From the NCBI GenBank assembly GCA_028571685.1, contig CM053143.1, forward strand, positions 150,716,329 to 150,780,328: a stretch of DNA of 64,000 bases, written 5' to 3'. A program made the translations under genes and the position numbers. The DNA is from Heterohyrax brucei (Eukaryota; Chordata; Mammalia; Hyracoidea; Procaviidae). The notes below the pieces were generated by a model, which was given only the letters and a program-made list of their open reading frames with translations, was not told the DNA's origin and searched no databases. Numbering within the stretch: the first letter of the stretch is position 1; each line of letters begins with the position of its first letter. Below, one piece after another: positions 10,203 through 22,059 of this stretch.

Positions 10203-13200
10203 ATGGCAACACTCAACACATACTTATCAATAATTACATTGAATATGAATGAACTGAACGCTCCAGTAAAGAGACATCAAGTGACATCTTGGATCAAAAG
10301 ACATGACCCATCTATACGTTGCCTACAAGAAACTTGCCTTAAAGATACTGAACAAACTGAAAATCAAAGGATGGAAGAATATATATCAAGCTAACAATGA
10401 ACAAAGAAGAGCAGGTGTGGCAATTCTAATCTCAGATAAAATCGATTTTAATGTAAAATTCACCATCATGGACAAGGACGGTCACTATTTATTGCTGAAA
10501 GGTTCAATACACAAGCAGGATTTAACATTATTAAACATTTATGCAGCTAATATTAGAGTACCTAAATAAGTCAAAGAAACACTCACTACACTCAAAGAGG
10601 AGATAGATCATTCCACAATAATAGCAGGAGACTTCAACACTCCACTCTCAATATTGGACAGATCATCTAGAAAAAAGCTCAATAAAGACACAGAAGACCT
10701 TATTGCCACAATTAACTGACTAGACCTCATCGAGATATACAGAACTTTCTGTCCATCAACAGAAAACTACACCTTCTTCTCCAGTGCCCATGGAACATTC
10801 TCCAGAATAGATCATGTATTAGGACATAAAGCAATTCTCAACAAAATCCATGCCACTGAATTAGTGCAAAGCATCTTCTCTGATCAAATCTCAAATCAAA
10901 ATCCACAGCAGAAAAAACATAGATAGAAAGTGGAACTCATAGAAATTGAACAACACCTTGCTCAAAAAACCATAAGTTATAGAAGAAATCAAGGATGAAA
11001 TAAAGAAATTTATAGATTCCAATGAGAACGAAAACACTTCCACCCAGAACCTAAGGGATACAGCGAAAGCAGTGCTCAGAGGTCAGTTTATCTCCATAAA
11101 TGCACACATCTGGAAAGAAGGAAGAAACCAAATCAAAGAAGTGACCCTACAGCTTGAACAAGTAGAGGGAGAACAACAGAAGGACCCCTCAGGCACCAGA
11201 AGGAAACAGATCATAAAGATCAGAGCAGAACTAAACGAACTAAGAGAATAGAAGAATAACTGAAAAAACTGAGAAGACCAAAGGCTGGTTTTTTGAAAAG
11301 ATCAACAGAATTGACAAACCATTGGCTAAACATACTAAAGAAAAAAGGAAAGGAAACAAATAACCCAAATAAGAAATGAGAGGGGAGTTGTCACAACAGA
11401 TCCAGTAGAAATCAAACATATCATAGCTGAATACTATGAAAGACTGTATTCTAACAAATTTGAAAACCTAGAGGAAATGGACAAATTCCTTGATTCAGAT
11501 CACCTACCCAAATTATCACAAGGTGAAGCAGAACAACTTAATAAACCCACAACAAAGGAAGAGATTGAAAAAGTCATCAAAAAACTGCCAACCAAAAAAA
11601 GCCCAGATGGCTTCACTGCAGAATTCTCTCAAGCTTTTACAGAAGAGTTATCTCCAATACTACTGAGACTATTTAACAGTATACAAAGGGATGGTATACT
11701 CCCAAATTCATTCTATGAAGCCAGCATAACCCTAATGCCAAAGCCAGGGAAAGACCCAACCAAAAAGGAGAACTACAGACCAATATTACTCATGAATCTA
11801 GATGCAAAAATCTTCAGCAAAATTCTTGCCAATAGAATGCAATATATCAAAAAAAAATAATCCATCACGATCAAGTTCGACTCATACCAGTGATGCAAGG
11901 CTGGTTCAACATCAGAAAAACACTTAATGTGATCAACCACATAAATACCACTGAAGACAAGAATAATCTGATCTTGCCTATTGATGCAGAAAAGGCATTT
12001 GATAAAGTCCAACACCCATTCATGCTAAAAGCTCTCAGCAAAATAGGAATAGATGGCCAATTCCTCAATGCAATAAGGGCCATTTATACAAAGCCAACTG
12101 CCTACGTCATCCTGAATGGAGAGAGACTGAAACAGTTTCTCTTGAGAACAGGAACTAGACAAGGATGCACCCTCACCTCCCGTATTCAACACTGTACTAG
12201 AAGTTCTAGCCAGAGCAATTAGACAAGACCAAGGAATAAAGAGCATCTGCATCAGAAAAGAAGAACTAAAAATCTCCCTATTTGCAGATGATATGATCGT
12301 ATATGTAGAGAATCCCAAGGAATCCATAAGGAAACTACTGAAACTGATAGAACAGTTCAGCAAAGTCTCAGGATACAAGATAAACATCAGTAAATCAGTA
12401 GGATTCCTTTATACCAACAATGAGATTATTAAGAAAGAAATCACCAAGTCGATACCATTTACTATAGACCGTAAGAAGATAAAGTATCTAGGAACAAATC
12501 TAACCATAGAAATAATAGACCTTTACAAAGAGAACTACAAACTCTTACTACAAGAAACTAAGGGAGACTTCCATAAATGAAGAAACCAACCCTGCTCACG
12601 GACACGACGACTTAACATTGTGAAAATGTCTATTTTACCCACAGCAATCTACTTATATAATGCCATCCCAGTACAAGTTCCAGTTACATTTTTTAATGAG
12701 ATGGAGGAGTAAATTACCAACTTTGTCTGGAAAAGGAAGAAACCCCAGATAAGTAAAGCATTACTAAAGAAGAACACACTGGGAGGCCTCTCATTATCCA
12801 GTCTTAGAACCTATTACACTGTCACAGTAGTCAAAACAGCCTGGTACTGGTACAAAAACAGACAAATAGATCAGTAGAACAAAATCAAGACCCCAGAGAT
12901 GACATCATCTGACTACGAACAGCTGATATTCAATAAAAGCCCTAAGACATTAAACTGGGGAAAAAATAATCTCTTTAACAAATGGAGCTGGCAAAATTGG
13001 ATATCCATCTTCACTAAATTAAAACAAGACCCATATCTTAAGCCTTATACAAAACCCAGCTCAAACTGGATAAAAGACCTAAATATCAAATCTAAAACAA
13101 TAAAGCTCATCCAAGAAAAAGTAGGAACAACAATGGAAGGTTTAATACACAACATAGACAGACTACAAAATCTGTGAAACAAGCCACAAACAACAGAAGA

Positions 13201-13970
13201 GAAAAATAGATAAATGGGAACTACTAAGAATCAATCACTTTTGCTCATCCAAAGACTTTATTAATAGAATTAAAAGGCCACCTACAGAATGGGAAAAAAT
13301 ATTTGGCAACTCTATGTCAGACCAACACCTGATCTCCATAATCTGTAAGGTATTACAAAATATCTATACGAAAAATATAAATCATCCAATTAAGAGGTGG
13401 GCAAAGGAGATGGACAGACACTTCTCTAAAGAGGAGATCCAGGCAGCCAAAAAACACTTGTGGACGTGCTGATGATCATTAGCTATTAAAGAAGTTCAAA
13501 TCAAAATGACAATGAGATAACATCTCACTCCAACAAAGTTAGCTATGATCCCAAAAATGCAAAACACTACATGCTGGAGAGGCTCTGGGGAGATTGGAAC
13601 TCTCCTACACTGCTGGTGGGATTGCAAAATGGTGCAACCTCTTTGGAAAGCAATCTGGCACTACATTAAAATAATGAATCTAGATATACCACTTGACCCA
13701 GTAATTCTACTGCTTGGAATATATCCTACAGAATCAAGGCCATTCACATCAACTGATACATGCACATGAATGTTCATCGCAGTACAGTCTACAATAGCAA
13801 AAAGATGGAATCAACCCAGATGCCCTACAACGGAAGAATGGATAGGTAAACTATGGTATAAATACTCAGTGGAACACTATGCAATGATAAAGAACAACGA
13901 TGACAGCAGGAAACATCTCTTAACCTGGGTTCAGCTGGAGGACATTATGCTTAGTGAAAGTAGTCAGTGA
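10203..13970 (+). pseudogene. L1 ORF2 pseudogene (endonuclease/reverse transcriptase)
   Basis: Fragments in all three frames follow the ORF2p order. The AP-type endonuclease start at 10203 has a TLNMNELN motif and LQET, which holds the family's catalytic Glu. Reverse-transcriptase segments follow, with a GFTAEFSQ block near 11610 and the catalytic FADD at 12281-12292. The Cys-containing C-terminal end closes at 13970. The span of ~3.77 kb is close to the usual 3.8 kb, so loss is by point stops and small indels, not large deletions. The normal enzyme nicks DNA and copies RNA at the nick (target-primed reverse transcription), and such enzymes also mobilise processed mRNAs. Confidence 0.85.
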
Positions 13971-14996
13971 CAGAAGGGCAAATATTGTATGAGACTCCTA
14001 CAATAAGAACTTAAAAGCAGACTCATGCATAACAGAAAAGACTCTTTGACAGCCATAAGGATGGGAAGGGAGGGTGGGTGAAGAGGGATGGGTTAGATTA
14101 GACAGTTGTTAGAAATTTGGTTGGGTGAAATCAGTGACAGCATACATTAGTAAGAAGATCAATATTAACAGGACTTCAACACAACTTGTGTACTCCTCCC
14201 ATCTTAACCCAATATTGCAAGGACAGAATAGCTGGGGCGGGGGGCTGGGGACCGTGCTCTCAGGGGAAATCGAGGCCAACTGGCACAACTAGCATTTTGC
14301 TAATGAGGACTCTCGCACCCCACATTGGTGAGTGGCGTCTAGGGTCTTCAAAGTTGCCAAGTTGCCATCTGAGGGTACAGCAAATCGTCCCAACTTAGCA
14401 GGAATGGATGATCACCAATGTCCACAATGACATGGAGGAAAGAGAATCCAGAAGACAGAGAGACCCACATGAGTGGACGTCGACATAGACTTGTGACCGG
14501 AAAAACCAGATGGTGCCCGACCACCACCAGTCATAGCCATGATGGAGCTCACAAAGTTGAGTCTCACTGGCAGCACAAGTATAAATAGGGGTGCACTCTC
14601 AGATCTCCACTAAAAGACCACAACTGATGGTCCATGGACTTCAGAGTTCCCCTGGGAGCACGGCACCTGGCCCTGATGCTGCTCCCGTCCGTAAATCATA
14701 ATGAAGTTCAACTCTTCAGACAGGAATGGATTACATGTGGTAATGCAGAGTGTCCATATTGTTTGGGCACTTCATGGGTCTTGGCATCTATAGGAGGTTG
14801 TCCTGTTGACCTCATACTGGAGGAAGGGGAATTGTGGAGAGGAGAAGATAGGGGATTGTTGGGAAGATAAGACATGTATGGAGCAGAGAGGAAGAGTGTG
14901 CTGTCACCACGCAGGGAGAGCAGTGGAAGCTGCATATAGGTCAGCATGCAAATTTATATGGGAATGTACATTTTCATTCAATCATTAAAAAACAAA
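13971..14996 (+). repeat. L1 3' UTR
   Basis: About 1 kb follows the ORF2 end and finishes in 'attaaaaaacaaaac'. The segment near 14500-14700 ('ccaccaccagtcatagcc', 'agaccacaactgatggtcc') matches the reverse complement of 58330-58520, which confirms a repeated L1 3' UTR. Confidence 0.75.
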
Positions 14997-15007
14997 ACAG
15001 ACTAAAT

Positions 15008-15190
15008 ACAGTCAAACCTGTGAAAGCTGGAACCTGTGTCACATACAAACCTGTCGGAAAAAGAAAACAAAAACCTTTTCCATTAATAAGGGGAACAAGA
15101 AAATTGTAAGACCTCACACAGCCAAGGGCAGAAAACTTGCCAGACCTGTAAAAACAAGGCAGTCCTGTCCAGTTCCAGCTTTCACAGATC
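15008..15190. mobile_element. Palindromic MITE-like DNA element
   Basis: A perfect 16-bp inverted repeat, 'ctgtgaaagctggaac' at 15018-15033 and its complement at 15172-15187, bounds ~140 bp that codes for nothing. It sits directly after the L1 tail. This is the form of a non-autonomous DNA transposon; I could not assign the family. Confidence 0.55.
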
Positions 15191-15631
15191 TCATTAGAGT
15201 TAAGATACATTTGTAGAAGTAAATCTACTTTTTTGTTACATTAAAGTTCAGTCAGAACATGGACATGGCACTGTGCCTTCTAATACTGTGCTTGGTATTT
15301 AAGATGTCATATGAAATTTTAGAAACATTTTTAAGCAACTCACAATGGCCCTGGAATTCTTTAGGCATCACATATAGTGTGGTTCCCTGAGACAATCTAT
15401 TTGCTGCAAAGTTTTTAAGTAACAAAGATAATCATTAGCTCAGTTGTTTTAGACCAAAAACACAAACAACAAACCTCTCAAGCAAAGAGAAGGCAGTGTG
15501 AGTAAAATCAGATGAAGAGCTTAAGTTTTAGACTCACGCTTCTTGATTCTAACACTGTTATACTACTTAATGGTGGGGACGACTGACACTTTAGAGTGTT
15601 ACGATGAGTATTAGTTTATCTAAGGTTCATC

Positions 15632-15790
15632 CGGAAACCCTAGTGCCATAGTGGTTAAGTGCTGTGTTGGCCAACCAAAAGGTTGGCAGATGGAATCCAC
15701 CAGGCCCTCCTTAGAAACTCTATGGGACAGTCCTACTCTATCCTATAAGGTCACTATGAATCGGAATTGACTCAACGGCACTGGGTTTTG
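15632..15790 (+). repeat. AfroSINE (1st of three in tandem)
   Basis: Near full length, 'ggaaaccctagtgccatagtgg' to 'caacggcactgggtttt'. Preceded by 'aaggttcatc', which recurs after it. Confidence 0.92.
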
Positions 15791-15800
15791 AAGGTTCATC

Positions 15801-15962
15801 TGGAAACTCTGGTGGAGTAGTGGTTAAGAGCTATGGCTGCTAATCCGAAAGTCAGCAGTTTGAATCTGCTAGGCACTTCTCAGAAACCATATGCGGCAGT
15901 TCTACTCTGTCCTATAGGGTTGCTGTGAGTTGGAATCCACTCAACAGCAATGGAGTTTCGGG
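15801..15962 (+). repeat. AfroSINE (2nd of three in tandem)
   Basis: Near full length, same orientation, joined to the first by 'aaggttcatctgg'. Confidence 0.92.
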
Positions 15963-15973
15963 TAAAGTTTATC

Positions 15974-16142
15974 TGGAAGCCCTGGTGGTATAGTCGTGAA
16001 GAGTTACAGCTGTCTACCAAAAGGTCAGCAGTTCAAATCCACCAGGCACTCCTCAGAAACCATATGGGGAAGTTCTACTCTGTCCTGTAGTGTTGTGATG
16101 AGTCAAAACAGATTTGATGGCAATGGGTTTGCTTTCCTGGTT
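15974..16142 (+). repeat. AfroSINE (3rd of three in tandem)
   Basis: Near full length, same orientation. It follows 'aaagtttatctgg' and is followed by 'taagcctcatctgg'. Confidence 0.92.
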
Positions 16143-17200
16143 TTAAGCCTCATCTGGAACATAATAAGAAGGAGTATCTCATAAACTGTGGTAAGACTAA
16201 ATGAAATACTGTGTGCTCAAGTTTTCAGCACCTGGACACATTAAGTACTCAGTTCACAGACACAGCTAGTAACATAGAATTTTATAGCTGAAAGACATCT
16301 TTTAGCTAGGAAGGACAGCTTTGATCTTAGAGAATAAATTTCAGTCTCTGGAAATATTAGTATCAACACTAACGTGTTGGGGGGAAAAAAGCAGAAAAAC
16401 CTAAAAATTCGCTACCAGCTTTAGTATTTCTCTGCAAGTTTATACATGCACAGTCACCTTCTCTTCCTAAAAGTACAAGGTTCAGAGTAAGTAAGGTAAA
16501 CAGCTTTGAAAAGTATACATTAAGTTTATATCAGGTTACACGGCCACACATTTTTGTAAAGAGAGATGATCATTCCTTACAGGTGATCTAAAATCAGCTG
16601 GATTTAAATCAAACCCAGCCCCGGAACAAACACAGGCCATCTGGGCTGTGTACTGCACATTAATGGCCACCTGGATCACTCTAGCCAACCTGTCAGGTCT
16701 CACCAGAATTACGCAGATTGCCAAGAACCGTGCCAATTAACATTTCACAATCCTAGGCTTCAGTACGCTCATACATGTGTGGAGTATGTTACCTGTTTAC
16801 TGGAAGTCAATCCATTTTCACTTATAGAGGGTGGTACTCACTTAAGCATTTCCCCTCCTCATACCTACAGTATTTAAACTTCTGCACCGTTTATGAGCTA
16901 GCAGTCTGCATCGGATCTTGATTCACTGAGACCAAGGGAAAAATGATGCAATAGATTTTCCAGCAGAAGATACGCTCACTGAGGCAACATTCAAATAAAT
17001 TGCTGGCAAAGCCAACCAAAATTCTAAGGACCATGAAAAACTATGTTCAAAAAGATTTCTTCAACCCATTCATAGAACGACCAGGCTCCAGCAAGGTTGA
17101 CTTGGAGTCGGCTTCCCAGAGCCAGTCCTGCAGCCAGTGACAATGTAGCCTCTGTTAACGCTTCATTCTGAGACACGGAGCTTATGAAGGTCGGACCTAC

Positions 17201-17396
17201 CATCGCTGCTGCCCCTGAGGACTACATCTGGGGAAGGTGTCTGCCGGGAACGGGAGCCGAAGGAGTCCAGGCTGTCGAAGGAGTCATCTCTGCCGTGCCG
17301 AGGAGGGGAGAGAGAGTCACTGCGCTCAGAATCCCAGCAGTCGATGTAGCCACTGTCTCGTATACTACGCTTGGGGCTTTCAATGTCATCAGTCTC
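17201..17396 (-). CDS. LIMCH1: LIMCH1 exon, 196 bp (Ser/Asp-rich linker)
   Basis: The acceptor (ttggagcag|GAGACTG) and donor (GCGATG|gtaggt) give a phase-0 to phase-1 exon of 65 codons plus one base. It starts [16 protein letters not shown], immediately after the CH domain. It is rich in Ser, Asp and Arg, with repeated [15 protein letters not shown] and TPSP motifs. These are potential proline-directed and basophilic kinase sites (inference), typical of a disordered regulatory linker. The last base starts the glycine codon finished by the 253-bp exon ([11 protein letters not shown]). The exon is intact and matches the LIMCH1 sequence I recall closely. A run of the open frame upstream into the intron has no ATG, so I see no sign of an alternative first exon here. 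Confidence 0.95.
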
Positions 17397-17512
17397 CTGC
17401 TCCAAAATAAAACAGAAGAATTACAGACACGAATGCCACAGAAGTAGAGTCTATTACATCAGCAAGGGCTGTGGTCCCTGAAATTCTACATATCACATCA
17501 GCATGGAAAAGT

Positions 17513-17612
17513 TAAGGGGCCCTGGTGGCAGAGTGGTTAGGTGCTCGGCTGCTAACTGAAAGGCAGGCAGCTCAAACCCACTAGCTGCTCTGCAAGAGAA
17601 ACAAAAAGTTAT
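17513..17612 (+). repeat. AfroSINE 5' half
   Basis: Sense head only: 'ggccctggtggcagagtgg' and 'gctgctaactgaaaggcaggcag'. Confidence 0.7.
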
Positions 17613-19099
17613 GGCCACCAGCTGGAGAATCGATAATCATCTACAAGTCGTCATTCCCACTCAGAAAATCACACACATTTCCAAGGAAAATGCCTAGGTA
17701 ACTGAGACCCCCACAATGGTTTTTTTAAAAAAGTGAAAGAATTAGTAATAAAAGATCACAAAGTTTGGATTCCTAAGGAGACACTGACAGATGAAAGCAC
17801 AAATCAAAAACTAAGACCTTAACCTTGACCCGTCTTTCAGAATCCATAGCTGCATGTCTGTTCGAGTAACAAGCCCCTAGTTCAGCCGCACAACTGCTCC
17901 TGTCTGTGCTATCTGGAAACATGCACCCAGCATTTCTTTATGCAGCAAAATCAGTTCCATAAAATCCAGGAGCAGAGTGCTTCTATCTCCTTCCACCTTG
18001 AAGGGAAATTCCTGCTCTGAAAAGGGAGCTGTCTTTCTAAGGAGAAAGTTAGAAGAAAAAAAAAAAAACAGCCACGAAAAATATGCAAAATGCTTTTCCT
18101 GATGCCTCAGAAGAATCCAGGCATGCTCTCTGCTCTCAGCCAGCTCTTGGCGCTCAGGGGGCTGAAAGCACTTGTAGCTGACCCACATGTTCAGAGCAGT
18201 GAGAACAATGGCTGTCTTTGACAGCCTGTGATTATAAATTCTTTCCAGCACAAGCAGCACATGCTAAAACACTGAAACTCTAGCAGAAGAAAGGTCAGGC
18301 CAAGCCATCCTCACCCTCATAGTATAATCAAAGCCTTGTTCCCACCCGTGTCTCAGCATTAATTACACTCGTCCAGGCTGAGGAAAACAAAAATAACTCT
18401 GGTCACTCAAAGATAAACCTCAATTTATTCTCCCCCAGACTGGTGCTTAAAATCAGGGCTGAGGATGACCTTAGCAGAGAAGCATGTTCTCACCCGAAAA
18501 GACTGAACCGTAACACTGTGAATTTCCTGGGATGCTCTGGATCATTCCCTCTGCCTTCCCAATAGAAAGGGAAAATGGCTATTCCTCATGTTAGAAGTTT
18601 TGAAAACCGGTCTAAACTGTCTAGCGCGTACCCACCGGGGGCAACACCTTTGCAGGAAGTGCCTTCGTGGGCTGCTGCTATCCATTACATCCTGATTTCC
18701 TGAGGCTCCCCAGCGGGTGGCCCCGGGGAGGGAGAGGTACACAGAAGGGATGGGGTACAGGAGAAGGCAGGGCTAGCACCCTGCAGCTTTCAGCAGACGA
18801 CATGATTAGTGCCTCTGAAGAATACGGTGTTAAATGGCTGGGGTGAGTACAGCTGCCACCACCTCCAAGAGGCAGACATTCCAGTTATGGAAATTCAGGT
18901 CATTTACTTACAGGTCAAAAGCTAAGCGGGGCTTGAACAAAAGCCAGGCCCAACTAGCTTAAAAACAAAGAACTCACGACTCACTGAAAAACACAGATCT
19001 AAACTGGACACGATTTCGTAGTTTCTTTGGAAATACAAGTAACTGTCTTGATAATTGGTCTACTGAGAATTGGCCAAGTGGCTAAAACAATGAAGAACA

Positions 19100-19290
19100 A
19101 TTTCATTAAACACTGTGTGTCTGTGCTATACTAGATGTTTTTGGTATGTTATGTTACCTCAGCCTGACAACTACCCAATGATGTGGCTACTATTAGCCCT
19201 GTTTTACAGATAAGCAAAATGAAGTTCAGAGAGGTTAAGTAATTTGACTGAAGTCACACAGCAGCAAAGCTGGGACTGTAACAAGATTCT
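19100..19290 (-). repeat. MIR element
   Basis: Antisense MIR: 'ttttacagataagcaaaatgaag' and 'gaggttaagtaatttgactgaagtcacacagc'. Confidence 0.85.
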
Positions 19291-19486
19291 CCAAATCTCA
19301 AACAATAAAGCCTGAAAATGTTAGATAATCTTTGGTATAATTAGAGCTGCCATCATCAGCATCACCTCCTCTGTGACTGGACACTTACTGCCTCCTGACT
19401 CTGTAGATGATGTCAGCCTAACTAATGTCCCTCAGCTAAGTATCAGTTGTGCATAGAGCACCAAGCTATAAATACTGCATGAGTGG

Positions 19487-19770
19487 CAGTTTGAGGTAAT
19501 GGTTATGAACATGGTCTCTGAAGCTAGACTCACTGAGTGTAAATCCTGGTTCCATCATTTATCAGTTGTGTGACTTTATGCAAGTTGTTTCACCTCTCTG
19601 ACCTCAGTTTTCTCATCTGTAAAATAGGCCAATAATAGCACCTATCTCATAGGGTCTCATGGTGACTCATGGCGACCCTATCTGACTCGACGGCACTTGG
19701 CACTTGGCTTATCTCATAGGGTTTCTGGGAGGGTTTAATGTATTAATATACAGAAAGGACTCAGAAAAAT
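19487..19770 (+). repeat. MIR element split by a tiny SINE insertion
   Basis: Sense MIR ('cagttgtgtgactttatgcaag', 'cagttttctcatctgtaaaatagg') continues on both sides of a ~54-bp AfroSINE remnant at 19656-19709. Confidence 0.85.
19656..19709 (+). mobile_element. 5'-truncated AfroSINE with 13-bp target-site duplication
   Basis: Only the terminal AfroSINE part is present ('gactcatggcgaccctatctgactcgacggcacttgg'). It is bracketed by two perfect copies of 'tatctcatagggt' at 19643-19655 and 19710-19722, inside a MIR. Confidence 0.8.
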
Positions 19771-19786
19771 CCCTGATGTCTAAATA

Positions 19787-19988
19787 AACCAAAACCAAAC
19801 CCACTGCTGTCAGAGTTGATTCCAGCGCATAGTGACACTATGAAACAGAAAAGAACAGCTCCACAGGGTGCCTAAGGCCAGAAACTTGATTGGAGCAGTG
19901 GTCTTTCTCTCGTGGACTGCCTGGGGTTTAGACTGCTGGCCTTTCCGTTAGCTGTCAAGCACTTAACCCCTGTCCCACCAAGGCTTTT
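19787..19988 (-). repeat. AfroSINE, long subfamily
   Basis: Antisense, from 'ccaaaaccaaacccactgctgtc' to 'cacttaacccctgtcccacc'. Confidence 0.85.
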
Positions 19989-20379
19989 TCTGATCCATGA
20001 TAGGTACTCGTAAAGCATTGGCTACTTTAAGAGCATCCTCCAAATCGCGGAAGAATAGAAAGGAAAAAAGAAAGCCGACACGTTTATTGGAGCCTCAGCT
20101 GCTTTCTCACAGCTAGCTATGGGAACGAAAAACAGGTCGTCATGTTAACAACTGCATAGAAAGCCAAGAATAGAATGTTGGATCAAGTATAAGGGATGAA
20201 AGCTGACAGATGTGGCCAATTTGAAAATCTGAAAACCTGCAGCCACCCTTGGCGAAGCTGGTCCCCCAGGAATCTTAAGGTGAGGTGGGAGGGTGGTTCT
20301 TCAGCCCGAGTAAAAGTGTGGACATCAGTTTGACAGGCGATTTACTCAACACTGTGATTTTGTTCACTGTCATGGATTG

Positions 20380-20514
20380 GGGAAACCCTGGTGGCGCAGT
20401 GGGTTAAGTGCTATGTCTGCTAACCAGCAGGTCAGCAGTTCAAATCTGCCAGGTGCTCCTTGGAAATTCTGTGCGGCAGGTCTACTCTGACCTCTAGGTT
20501 TGGTTTGGTTTTCC
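20380..20514 (+). repeat. AfroSINE, internally shortened tail
   Basis: Sense head and middle are clear. The segment around 'gtcgctatgagtcgg' is missing: 'ctctgacctctagg' runs straight into 'tttggtttggtttt'. Confidence 0.88.
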
Positions 20515-20516
20515 CA

Positions 20517-21058
20517 CAGATTGAACTGTGTCCCTCCAGAAATGTGTATAGCCGTGTGGCTGGGCGATAATTCCCAATACTTTATGATTGTCCTCCATTT
20601 TGTGATTTTCCTATGCTGTATGTTAGAGGATTAGGGTGGGACTATAAATTTCTTCATAAGATCACCTCCCTGCTCCACTGTACAGGGAGTATGGCTTGCA
20701 CCACCCATTATCCTTGGAGTATGGCTTGCACCACCCTTTATCCTTTCATCCCACAAGAGATAAAAGGAGAGGGAAATAAGCAGAGAATTGGAGACATCAC
20801 GTCATCAAGAAAGCAGCACTGGGAGAAAAGCATGTCCTTCAGACCTGAGGTTCCTGCGCCAAGACACAACCTGAACAGAGACTGATGAAACACAAGGACT
20901 TTCCTCCAGAGCTGAAAAGGGAGAAGGCCCTCCCTGGAGCAGATATTCTGAATTTGGACTTGTAGCCTACTGGACTATGTAAGAGTAAACTTTTCCTTTG
21001 TTAAAGCCATCTACTTTGTGGTATTTCTGTTTCAGCAGCACTAGCTGACTAAAATAGT
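20517..21058 (+). repeat. MaLR/ERVL-type solo LTR
   Basis: The start 'agattgaactgtgtccctccagaaatgtgtatag' and the end 'gtggtatttctgtttcagcagcactagctgactaaaa' have the form of MaLR-like LTRs. A U5-like 'taaacttttcctttgttaaagcc' lies just inside the end. No internal viral coding sequence adjoins it. Confidence 0.6.
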
Positions 21059-21065
21059 CACCTAA

Positions 21066-21232
21066 CAGGGGGCTCTGGTGGTACAGTGGTCAAGAACCAT
21101 AGCTGCTCGCCAAACAGTCATCAGTTTAAATCCACCAGCTGTTCCTTGCAAACCCTATGGGGCAATTCTGCTCTGTCTTAGAGGGTCACTAGGAGGAGGA
21201 ATCAACTTGACAGCAACAGGCTTGGGTGTTTT
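21066..21232 (+). repeat. AfroSINE
   Basis: Sense, diverged: 'gctctggtggtacagtggtcaag' to 'ttgacagcaacaggcttggg'. Confidence 0.85.
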
Positions 21233-21364
21233 TTGAAGCTAAAGGCAGAAGGGTGGATGATCTAAATTAAAACAAGGCCTACAACCCTTCCCCTCCCAAA
21301 CAAAAACAGTTGTTGTGGACCATTCTGACTGACACAAACGCCACAAGTATCAGAATAGAATTCT

Positions 21365-21505
21365 AGTCTATTTGGTTTTTCAGTGGCTGATATTTGGGAA
21401 GTAGAGGGCTGGGTCTTTCTTCTGAGGCCGCTCTGGGTGGTTTCAAGCCACCAACCTTCTGGTTATAGCCAAGCACTCAGCCATCTGTGCCACCCAGGAA
21501 CTCCA
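21365..21505 (-). repeat. AfroSINE, long subfamily, 5' part
   Basis: Antisense: 'agtggctgatatttgggaagtag' and the head 'catctgtgccacccaggaactcc'. Confidence 0.75.
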
Positions 21506-21867
21506 CACCACAAAGGCTGGCACAGATTAAGGCCCCTTTCCTGGGGTCTAATGACCTCATCTGCCCTTTTCACCTAGGAGCCCAGTAGCTTTCTGTCTTC
21601 AGCAGAGGGTATTCCAGGGAAGGGGGCTCAGGCTCAAGTCAGCACCTTGTGCTGGCTGTCAGCTATTGTAGTGAAAGTGTGCTAATGAAGGGGGTGAGAG
21701 CTACCAGCTTCCATGAAACTTTTGGATCTTGCATCCGTCGGTCCTCTCGTTATCCTCCTTGGCCAGCAATAATGAGAAGCAGCTAGGATTGGCAGATGAC
21801 TTGTGGTATCTGGGAAAGAAACTCTAGCTACTTCTGTTTTGTTTGTTTGCTTCTTTTGTGATTTATA

Positions 21868-22026
21868 TTATACCCACTGCCACTGAGGTGATTCCAACTC
21901 ACAGCAACCCTACAGGACAGAGTAGAACTGCTCCATAGTGTTTCCAAGGAGCACCTGGAGACTTGAATGGCCAACCCTTTCGTTTAGTAGATGTAGAACT
22001 TAACCACTATGCAACCAGAGTTTTCA
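21868..22026 (-). repeat. AfroSINE
   Basis: Antisense, near full length: 'acccactgccactgaggtgattcc' to 'cacttaaccactatgcaacc'-like text. Confidence 0.9.
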
Positions 22027-22059
22027 AGAATCATAGGTTAACCATATTCTAGAACACTT

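Larger units (their letters stand above)
7806..14996 (+). mobile_element. LINE-1, near full length, disabled
   Basis: The element opens with a G-rich start and a 'caagatggc' motif at 7818-7826, as L1 5' UTRs do. It has ~1.3 kb of 5' UTR, ORF1 remnants to 9778, ORF2 remnants from 10203 to 13970 and ~1 kb of 3' UTR ending in an A-rich run. 'acagacta' occurs at both edges (7798-7805 and 14997-15004) and is a plausible short target-site duplication. Numerous stops and frameshifts in both ORFs show it cannot encode working proteins. About 7.2 kb is a normal length for an intact insertion, so it landed with little 5' truncation. Confidence 0.88.
2347..17200 (-). other. LIMCH1 intron (14.9 kb)
   Basis: It holds a SINE/MIR cluster at 2.9-6.5 kb, a sense L1 at 7.8-15.0 kb, a palindromic MITE-like element and three tandem AfroSINEs. 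Stretches 2347-2880, 5050-5450, 6540-7797 and 16160-17200 show nothing I can name. Confidence 0.8.

Noticed and set aside
18540-18800. Possible CpG island or promoter
   Set aside because: Only a few CpGs and ordinary GC content; no start-site features.
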